A stretch of 12,405 nucleotides of DNA from Desulfobacterales bacterium (GTDB lineage Bacteria; Desulfobacterota; Desulfobacteria; Desulfobacterales; 4be13), in assembly GCA_029940115.1 (NCBI GenBank), contig JAOZRQ010000088.1:1-12405 (forward strand). The letters are read 5' to 3'. Shown here one piece after another: positions 1 to 7,300 of this stretch (within the stretch, counting starts at the first letter, position 1; each line of letters begins with the position of its first letter). The notes beneath the pieces were generated by a model that saw only the letters and a program-made list of their open reading frames with translations, was not told the origin of the DNA and made no database searches. The position numbers and the translations under genes were made by a program.

Positions 1-161
1 ATGAAGGATGAAGGATGAAGGATGAAGGATGAAGGATGAAGGATGAAGGATGAAGTCTGAAGGATGAAGTCTGAAGGATGAAGTCTGAAGGTTGAAGTCT
101 GAAGGTTGAAGTCTGAGGTCTGAAGGTTGAGGTCTGAAGGTTGAGGTCTGAAGGTTGAATT
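1..161. repeat. Heptanucleotide tandem array (NTGAAGK type)
   Basis: About 23 consecutive 7-nt units. The first seven are exactly ATGAAGG (1-49). The array then alternates ATGAAGT/CTGAAGG, then TTGAAGT/CTGAAGG, then TTGAGGT/CTGAAGG, so the right part is really a 14-nt compound repeat. Every unit carries TGA. Because 7 is not a multiple of 3, this closes all three forward frames, so the array is not coding on this strand. It starts at base 1, so its left end lies outside the window. Confidence 0.95.
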
Positions 162-190
162 GAAAGTGCAAGGACTGAACATATAATTTA

Positions 191-245
191 AGGATGAAGT
201 TTGAAGGATGAAGTTTGAAGGATGAAGTTTGAAGGATGAAGTTTG
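191..245. repeat. Second tandem block, 14-nt unit ATGAAGTTTGAAGG
   Basis: Three full copies of ATGAAGTTTGAAGG (194-235) plus a partial fourth copy. They are separated from the first array by about 30 nt of non-repeat sequence. The unit is two heptamers of the same family as the first array, but with TTGAAGG in place of CTGAAGG. This suggests a separate local amplification of a diverged dimer. A stray copy of ATGAAGTTTGAA follows near 254. Confidence 0.9.
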
Positions 246-279
246 GCAAAAGCATGAAGTTTGAAAGGCAAACCTGAGC

Positions 280-308
280 GTGACAAACCTGAACCTTATC
301 CTTATTAA
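280..308 (+). promoter_or_regulatory. Candidate sigma-70-type promoter for the first gene
   Basis: GTGACA at 280-285 (5/6 to TTGACA) is followed after 17 nt by TATTAA at 303-308 (4/6 to TATAAT). Transcription would start near 315 and give a leader of about 50 nt before the ATG at 367. The -35 box overlaps one of two direct copies of CAAACCTGA (269-277 and 284-292, 15 nt apart), which could be an operator or chance. The call is by eye only. Confidence 0.35.
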
Positions 309-351
309 ACTCAATCCTTAGTAGTTCTGACAAATGTGAAGAATGAAGATG

Positions 352-358
352 AAGGGAG
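352..358 (+). promoter_or_regulatory. Shine-Dalgarno that decides the start of the first gene
   Basis: AAGGGAG lies 8 nt before the ATG at 367. The in-frame ATGs at 343 and 349 have no comparable purine-rich site at the right distance. Starting at 367 also gives a cleaner signal peptide (short basic N-region, then a hydrophobic core), so 367 is preferred. Confidence 0.65.
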
Positions 359-366
359 ATCAGAAA

Positions 367-1122
367 ATGAGTTCACGAAAATGTGGGCTTTGGCCAGCGA
401 TGCTCGCCATTGCTGTTGTCTTGTTTCTTCCGGGGCTGTCCCATGGGGCTGGTCTCTGGATGGGACAGATTGAGATCAATCAGGTGAACGAGGTGGGGTT
501 CGGGGTCACTGATCGTGAAACTACGCGGGATGTGGCCAATCCGTTTGACATGCCGATCCTTCTGCATGAGGATGCGGAGGGAAAGGTCCGGCTGCTCAGG
601 CATGTCACCCTGATGCAGAAGCGTTATGAAATTGACGGTACCACAGAGGAGATGGTCCGGCGGGTGCTGGTGACCAATGACAACCTCCTTTCCGACTATG
701 AAGGCGTGACCCGCAGAGACGGCAAGCTCGTGGGCATCCGTATCGGGACCCTGTTTTTTGATTTTGATCAGTCTTTGAATGAACTCCCTGTGAGTGGCAA
801 GATCGGGGTGGGTGATGTGACTGGGAAACTGACTCTGTCAGCAGACCATCCCCATAATCCCTTCCGGCACCTGTATCACCCGGATCATCGGTCCGGCAGG
901 GAACTCCGGCGGGATTTCACCCTGACATTTGCTGAGGTGGATCCAAGCAATCCGAATGCGGAAGCTCTTGAACTGAACGGGGATTACCATGAAACCCTCA
1001 CCGTCGCGGAGCCGCCGCCTGATGAGCCTAAGGGGGAACCGCATGAAATTTCCGTCAAAATGAAGGGAACATTCCAGCTTGAACGGGTTTCCACCATAGC
1101 GGTGTTGAATGACAAACAATGA
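367..1122 (+). CDS. Secreted protein of unknown function with His-rich NPFRHxYHPDH block
   Basis: The 251-residue product begins with an apparent Sec signal peptide (residues 1-28: basic SSRK, hydrophobic core, cleavage near SHGA). The mature part looks like one beta-rich domain. Residues 59-80 (NPFDMPILLHEDAEGKVRLL and following) form a hydrophobic strand pattern, and residues 164-178 carry NPFRHLYHPDHRSGR with four histidines. It ends in a strand-like KGTFQLERVS segment at about 233-242. No catalytic signature or membrane anchor was recognised. From memory, similar LLHxDxxGxVRLL and NPFRHxYHPDH stretches occur as a module in exported proteins of Verrucomicrobia, Planctomycetes and Desulfobacterota, where no function is known; this is unverified. 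It sits upstream of two other exported proteins on the same strand, so it may belong to the same surface system. A longer start at 343 (259 residues) is possible but less likely. Confidence 0.9.
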   Translation: MSSRKCGLWPAMLAIAVVLFLPGLSHGAGLWMGQIEINQVNEVGFGVTDRETTRDVANPFDMPILLHEDAEGKVRLLRHVTLMQKRYEIDGTTEEMVRRVLVTNDNLLSDYEGVTRRDGKLVGIRIGTLFFDFDQSLNELPVSGKIGVGDVTGKLTLSADHPHNPFRHLYHPDHRSGRELRRDFTLTFAEVDPSNPNAEALELNGDYHETLTVAEPPPDEPKGEPHEISVKMKGTFQLERVSTIAVLNDKQ

Positions 1123-1149
1123 CAGATGAAAATGTTTGTTGCTCCGGAG

Positions 1150-1180
1150 TGCCAAACTTGCAGTTTGGCATCTTTTCCTT
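1150..1180 (+). terminator. Hairpin with U-rich tail after the first gene
   Basis: A perfect 9-bp dyad, TGCCAAACT (1150-1158) with AGTTTGGCA (1162-1170), has a TGC loop and is followed by TCTTTTCCTT. It begins 28 nt after the stop codon and has the layout of a weak intrinsic terminator, though the stem is only moderately GC-rich and the U-tract is interrupted. It could instead be an interspersed palindrome. The last nine bases of the tail are the left target duplication of the neighbouring MITE-like element. Confidence 0.5.
1172..1180. repeat. Left 9-bp target-site duplication
   Basis: CTTTTCCTT directly abuts the left terminal inverted repeat of the element at 1181-1351. It is identical to the copy at 1352-1360 on the other side. 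Confidence 0.8.
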
Positions 1181-1205
1181 CTGTGTACAGGACAAAAAAA
1201 TGGGA

Positions 1206-1246
1206 ATCTGCCCGGAATCGCCTCTGTTGCGGGGTTCCGGGCAGAT
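1206..1246. repeat. Internal hairpin 1 of the MITE-like element
   Basis: A perfect 12-bp inverted repeat, ATCTGCCCGGAA (1206-1217) with TTCCGGGCAGAT (1235-1246), encloses a 17-nt loop. Confidence 0.85.
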
Positions 1247-1274
1247 GCCTGGTCCGAGGCTTCTAAGCGGTGGA

Positions 1275-1320
1275 TTCCGGGTCGGTGCTGAGAAAGTCCC
1301 TTTCTCAGCACCGCCCGGAA
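1275..1320. repeat. Internal hairpin 2 of the MITE-like element
   Basis: A 20-bp stem is built from TTCCGGG (1275-1281) with CCCGGAA (1314-1320), and CGGTGCTGAGAAA (1283-1295) with TTTCTCAGCACCG (1301-1313). It has one bulged T at 1282 and a 5-nt loop. Its CCGGAA outer stem echoes that of hairpin 1. Confidence 0.85.
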
Positions 1321-1351
1321 CGACAGGCTCCATTTTTTGTCCTGTACTCAG

Positions 1352-1360
1352 CTTTTCCTT
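1352..1360. repeat. Right 9-bp target-site duplication
   Basis: CTTTTCCTT directly follows the right end of the element and matches 1172-1180 exactly. It is followed by TTAAAAAACGGAGG, the native leader of the second gene. Confidence 0.8.
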
Positions 1361-1369
1361 TTAAAAAAC

Positions 1370-1377
1370 GGAGGTGA
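1370..1377 (+). promoter_or_regulatory. Shine-Dalgarno of the giant gene
   Basis: GGAGGTGA, with 7 nt between GGAGG and the ATG at 1382, is a near-ideal ribosome site. It fixes the start at 1382 rather than the in-frame TTG at 1337. The TTG start would add 15 residues read from the MITE end and would spoil the signal peptide. Confidence 0.9.
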
Positions 1378-1381
1378 GTTT

Positions 1382-4300
1382 ATGAAACTCAGAAGCTTCA
1401 TTTCCACATTGCTTTTGCTCTTTCTGATAACCTGCAATGTCTGCTTTGCCGAGGAGACTTCCTGCATATTCTATTGGAGCACCAACTTTGGAGGAGATTC
1501 TTTTGAAGAATACGGCGAAACAGACGTGAGTGAAATTCGCGATGGCTGGAGTGATGAGGTCTGTTCAATTAAAGTATCCTCATGCTACAAAGTCACTGTA
1601 TTCAGAGATGACGACTTTGAGGATAGCCCACTGACCCTGTATGCGGGGGACTATGCTGATCTTGACGCGAATGATTGGGATTATAATGACTCAATAGGTT
1701 CCTACAAAATCGAAAAGTTCATGGATATGACGGGCATCAGTTCCACAGCGGTGGCTCCGGGCGAAAACTTTTCTATTGAGGGAGAAGGCTTTGAAGACTC
1801 TGTATCGCCAGTGACCTCAGTCACAATCGGTGGAACGTCTGTAACTTACAAGGTACTATCTGACACAAAGATCGAAGTCACCGCAGAGAAGGATGCAGAA
1901 GGTGAGGTCGAAGTTCATTCCAGTCACTGCGCTTTGGCTGGTGAAAGTTTTAAGCCATCTATTGTAGCCGGATTCACCTATTACGATGAAGATGATGAGG
2001 TGTGTGCGGAGGATCTCGCTGTAAAGCGGGTGAATAACCTTGATGAAGAAAAAATTGACTATCTTTTGGAAATTGATCAGAATTTTTCAGAATCAGGTGT
2101 GTCTGAGGGATATTTTGAGAACATCGGCAATCCGAGTCCGGAGAAGGGGAGGCACTGGTACCCGGCCGGAGAAGAAGTGACGATCCGGATTAATGGCGAA
2201 GTTTACAACCCGACCAAGGACACCCGCCATGTCATCAAAGACTATACCTACAGCTACGTCGAGGGCAACCAATGGAAGAGCGTGAAGGTGGACTTCGGCT
2301 CAGGAGTGGAATTGCCTGACTCGGGAGGGGAAGGGGATGCCAGTGAGGGGGACACCAGTGAAGGAGCTGCGTCTGTCTGGAGCAAGTCAATAACGATGAA
2401 TGGCCCCAAATCCTTCCTTTTTCACAGGAAAACCGAATATTCGCTCCAAATCATGACCATGCCTGTTGCAATGGGGGACGTTGAACCGAGCCTCCTCACG
2501 CCAGAGGCCGGCAAACATTGGAAGGAAGCGGGCGTATCTGTCACATGTTCTGCCAAAAGCGGATGCTTGGCAATTGAGGGATACAGGGATAACATCACCC
2601 CCGGAGCCATGACCGATACCGTCAAGGAGGTCTATGAAAAAACATACCCCATGGACCAGCCCGTTCAGATCACTTGGCAGTATGCGTCTCATCGCTATGA
2701 TGTGGAGGTGACCATCGGGAATCCGGTCGAACTCTCAGCTTCAACCTTAAAATGCCCGGAAGGAGAAACATGCCCGGATAATCTCAATGAGGTTCTTAAC
2801 GAGGTGATCGGGCAGACGGCCACCGATGTTGAGCCATTAAAGCCGACTTCCGCGGACTCCTCCGAGGTTGATCAGAAAGGGGAGGAACTCTATTACTGGA
2901 GCAGTTCGGACAAAAAACTCTTCCCGCTGATCGGGGACCGGACCTTCCAGTTGGAGTGGCAGAGCAAGGAGGGCGGGGATTGCGACCAGAAGCTGATCAC
3001 CACCATCACCACCAAATGGCCCGAAACAGCTCACTATGAGCATGTGGCAGAAACCTTGCCAGTTCCGCTGGATCCTCGCGGGGATGACGAGTTCGCGTTT
3101 GATTCGCTCAAATACGCGGAAAACGACGCGGCAGTCTCCCAGAGCCTCGACTTCACTGCGTCAGAACCGGGAAGAACCACCCTGCTTTTCACCAAAGCCG
3201 AATCCGGCGCGGCAGTCGGCGATCTGACCACGGAGAAAGCTTATGTCCGGGTGGTGGAGACCCGGACATGGAACCAGAAGATTGATGCGGACACTGCTGA
3301 GATCGGCAAAGAGATCACCCATGAAGCCCACGACGCTGCGACCCATAACGGCTATGTGTTCTGGGAAAAATCCCGATACAACGCGAACGTGTATGACCGG
3401 GAGACCATGCAGGGTCAGATATTTCCGGTGAATCAGCAGTTTACCAGCTCCAATGACGATGATCTTGTGGTGATCTGGTACGATGAACGTGACAACATCC
3501 TGTGGCCCTCCATATCGGTCAAATATGCTTGCCAATGGCCCTCTGAAACCAAGCGCATCGTGATCGCAAGCCAAATGGGAAGCGAATGTAAGGGGTCAGA
3601 CGGCGTCTATCCGACCTGGCCGGACCGGAACGGGGAACCAAAAGAATACTTGGACCCGGCAAGATATAAGAGACTGAAGATCTATCAGCAACCGGATCCG
3701 AATCTTCCGGGATACAACCCCAACGAAGAACACGCGCTGATCGCGTCCTCTTTCCGGGAGGAACACAAAGATATTTTGCCCCAAGCAGTGTTCGCGCTCA
3801 GGGATGACCTGAACATCACCTCAGAGACTGTGGATGGCAATCCGGCATACACATCTGACAATTATGTGTTGCTCCAGTATTATGATGTGATTGAATCCAA
3901 ACACGGCATGGAACTCTTTGACATTGAGCGGGAGGATCCCGCCAACGGGTATGAGTTCATATTTTCCATGAAGGCCGGTGATCTGGTGGAGGCTCCCTAT
4001 CCGTTGAATCAAGTGATCGGGGGTGCGCCGCCGACGGAGATCTGCGGCAGAAACGGGAATCCGGCCCGGAATTGTTACTGGAAGGACCACAAAGGCCAGT
4101 CTTGGGCAGTCTCCGGCAATGCCCATCTGTTCGCGTATTTCTGGTATCCCTTGGCACCTTCGTTCTGGTATGACAAGGATGAGAACAAGGAGAATGAGGA
4201 GGGCTACGGTATTGTCGAAGGGCCAGGAGATCCGGTTCCCTGGCTTCCGACTGGCACGGTGACATCAGATGATGACGCATTTCCGGAGGATATGCTCGGC

Positions 4301-7300
4301 AAAGCCAAAGCGATTGAAGTCCGCTACAACACAAAGTGGCCTGATGAGGTTCCGGTTCTCAAAGCCGGGGAAACCCTGACCTTTGCCGGCGGAGAGTACC
4401 GCGCGGATCATCCGGGGAGCCGTGAGGGCTTGCCCATGGTCCTGGGATGGGCAGCGGGGCAGGTGGTCTTTGACGATGCCAATCCTGACATGGAAAAGGA
4501 TGAAATGTACGACTCGTACTTGGTTCGACTGGTTCAGGCGCTGGAGAAGCGCACTGTGGAACTGTCAGTGGACGACATGCCGGAAGATTTCAAGCCTGCC
4601 GCGGGAAAGGTGAAGGTGGTGAGCGGACTCTGGTATTTCAAGGAGCTTCATTCGGGACTGAAGACCCGCTTCTTTTACGACCCCCTGACCGAAGAACTCG
4701 GAATACTCGGATTTCTGAACGGCAAGACCTTGGGAGACGACGGACTGACAAACTCGCCACCGTCGGTGTATGTGCTGCAGCCGAACATTCTCACCAACGA
4801 GGAGTGGAAAACCATCGAAAAGTTGGAAGGCGCGAACGATGCGTTCAAGGGGAAGGTGAAAGAACTTTACAACCTGACCCGAGACCCTGCGAACCTGAAG
4901 GATGACGAGGGGGCTTACACAGTGGGACTCAGTGATGCCCGAAAGGAACTGGAATCCTATCATGAAACCCTGTTTGAGAAGCAGTTTGATGATATGTGCG
5001 CTTCCCTTCACAGCCTGTGTCAGAACTGCGGATTTGACACGATTTGTGAGGCAATCAAATCGGGCAGTGATACCGGTGATGCCCGTCCTTTTCCTGAGAT
5101 GGCCTTGGGGAAAGGGCTTGCGCTGGTGCCGAACGCGGTATTGATGGACCCCAATCCCCCTCTTTCCGAGGGCTATGTGACCTTGGCCGAGAACAACAAT
5201 CCGGCCTTGGGGAACCTGCCGGTCGCGTTGCATATCATCAAAGTGGTGAATGACAAGTACCGCGGGGCGATCAAGACCATCAAGTCGGACAACGTGTTTG
5301 ACGAGAAGATCACCCTGCGCCACACCGCGGATTTTGGGGCCAATCCGGGGGATGTTGTGTTCCAGTGGCGGTACCGTGAGGATGACGGCACGAAACAGCC
5401 TCCGCCGGGCGACGCACCCTCGGGAACCTGGAAATCGTTCCCGGGTGACGGACCTGAAGTCGCCATGACCGGTGCGGGTGCGGCCCTGCTCGTGGACAAC
5501 TTCTTTTTCTGTCGGTACCGGCATGAAGAGAGCGACGGAAATAACCCGGCATCCTGGTCCGACTGGGCCGGTGCGGCCAACTCCCGCCCCCCCAAGGACG
5601 AGGAAGATCCCTCGGAAACCTTCGAGGCACAACTGGCCGAGGGCTGGGTCAAGCGCGTCACAAACGGGCTGAACCCCTTTGAGGCCCGGATAAAAGACTT
5701 TTACAGCAGCGACAGCCCCGCCACCTATACGAGCATGATCACCCAAGCCGGGCAACGGTTCGAGGGCGCGGTAGCGTTCAATCCGGACAAGGATGTGATT
5801 GAGAACATAGGGCTGATCGAGCTTTATCAGACCGTGCTGAACCGTGCTGAGGACCTGAGCATCAACATGGAAGGGTCAACGACGGCCTCATCAGGTCTTA
5901 CCGCCGCGATGCTCCTTGCCGCGAGCCGGATTGCCGGGTTCTACACCCTGCTCGGAAATGAGGCTTACACCGACGCGCTCGATCCGACCATCGGGTTTGG
6001 CACGGACAGCGTGGAATATGGGAGCCTGGCCCCTGCCATTTTCACGTTCATGAACCAGGTCCCGACCCTGCTTGATGAGGAGCTTGAACTCTTGCGGGGC
6101 AGGGATGAGGAGGGCGCAAGACCTGCGTACAACCGCCTGCTCTGGAACTTCACCAAGGCCGAAGGAGAGGCGGCTTACGCGCTCTCCTATAGCATCAGTG
6201 ACGTGAACAAAGACGGCTTCATTAATGAGGCGGACGGCAGGGCCACATATCCCCAAGGGCACGGGGACGCGTGGGGCCACTATCTGACCGCGCTCAAGGG
6301 GCATTATGATCTCCTGGCCCATCCTAATTTCAACTGGGAATCCCGTTCTGAGAGCTTCCAGATCGAGGGTGTGGTCATGGACGTGGACTACATGGATGAG
6401 CGGAAGTTCGCGGAAACAGCGGCCGCAAAGGCCAAGGTTGGCAAGGAAGTGGTGAACCTGACCTACCGGTCCGAATATGTGGAAGATCCTGATGGACAGT
6501 GGCAGGGATACAGGGACACCAATCAGAACCGGGCTTGGGGGCTTGAGGGATGGGGCCGACGGGCTGCGATCGGGGCTTTGGCTGACTGGGCCGTGGCCAA
6601 TGCCATTCTTCCTTCTTCGGTCGCGTTCAAGCTGACTAAGGCTGACATGGACCGTTTGGAAAGGGAAGACGTTCCGTTGGAGGTGAGAAATACCTTGCAC
6701 ACCATCCAGGATAACGGATACAGGACAGAGAGCGAGTTCATGGCTGCCCTGAGGGAGACCATGGGCAGGGAGAACGCTGACAAGTATGGCGCGCTAATTC
6801 TGAAGATTGCGGACAACAGCGGTCTGAAGCGGATTGACCGGACCACCGTGCCGGAACTTCTCGAAATAGCATCCCAAGCCCGTCAAATCCAGCAGGACTA
6901 TGACCATGCCAACGCCGGCCTGAATCCGCTGGGACTTGCCACCGATGCGGTTCCCTTTGACATTGATCCGTCAAGAATGGTTCCGGGCGCATCCAACGCG
7001 GCCACCCAGTTCGAGCAGGCTTATGAGCGGGCAATGGGTGCGATGGAAAATGTTCAGGTGATATTCAACCATGCCAATGACCTGAAGAACCGGATACGAC
7101 AGTTGACCAATGACACCGAGGCATTTGCCGAAGAGGTGGATGAGCAGGACCTTGATTATCGGAACCGGCTCATTGAGATATTCGGCACACCTTATGAGGG
7201 AACCATCGGCTCAGGCAAGCCTTTCCCGGCAGGATACAAAGGGCCTGATTATTTCCTGTACATGTATGTGGATGTGAATGAGGTGAGCGATAAAACTGTT

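Larger units (their letters stand above)
1181..1351. mobile_element. MITE-like non-autonomous element, 171 bp
   Basis: The element is bounded by terminal inverted repeats at 1181-1203 (begins CTGTGTACAGGAC) and 1330-1351 (reverse complement begins CTGAGTACAGGAC). These align over about 22 nt with one mismatch and one base of difference in the A-run. An exact 9-bp duplication, CTTTTCCTT, lies immediately outside both ends. The interior encodes no transposase and is almost entirely two strong hairpins. CTG-type ends with a 9-bp duplication recall the IS10/IS50 groups of the IS4 family, but that link is only an inference. The element lies between the first gene's hairpin and the second gene's ribosome site; its right end is 30 nt from that gene's ATG. 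Confidence 0.75.

Noticed and set aside
1..245. Reverse-strand low-complexity peptide from the heptamer array
   Set aside because: The reverse strand lacks stops simply because of the repeat; there is no start context or composition typical of a gene.
343..366. ATG starts at 343 and 349 for the first gene
   Set aside because: AAGGGAG is spaced correctly only for 367, and the extra residues add charged sequence before the signal peptide. They are not fully excluded.
1337..1365. Promoter TTGTCC with TTTAAA at the right end of the MITE-like element
   Set aside because: Both boxes are weak and the start point would fall on the ribosome site itself, leaving almost no leader.
1337..1381. Upstream TTG start that would lengthen the giant protein by 15 residues
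   Set aside because: It lies inside the MITE-like element, has no ribosome site and disrupts the signal peptide; GGAGGTGA before the ATG at 1382 is far better.
1382..1450. Lipoprotein signal in the giant protein (LITC)
   Set aside because: The residue before Cys is Thr rather than Gly, Ala or Ser, and a good signal peptidase I site (CFA) lies five residues later.
4565..5755. Minus-strand open frame of 396 codons
   Set aside because: Same reason: antisense to the most GC-rich part of the giant gene, with no convincing start context or domain.
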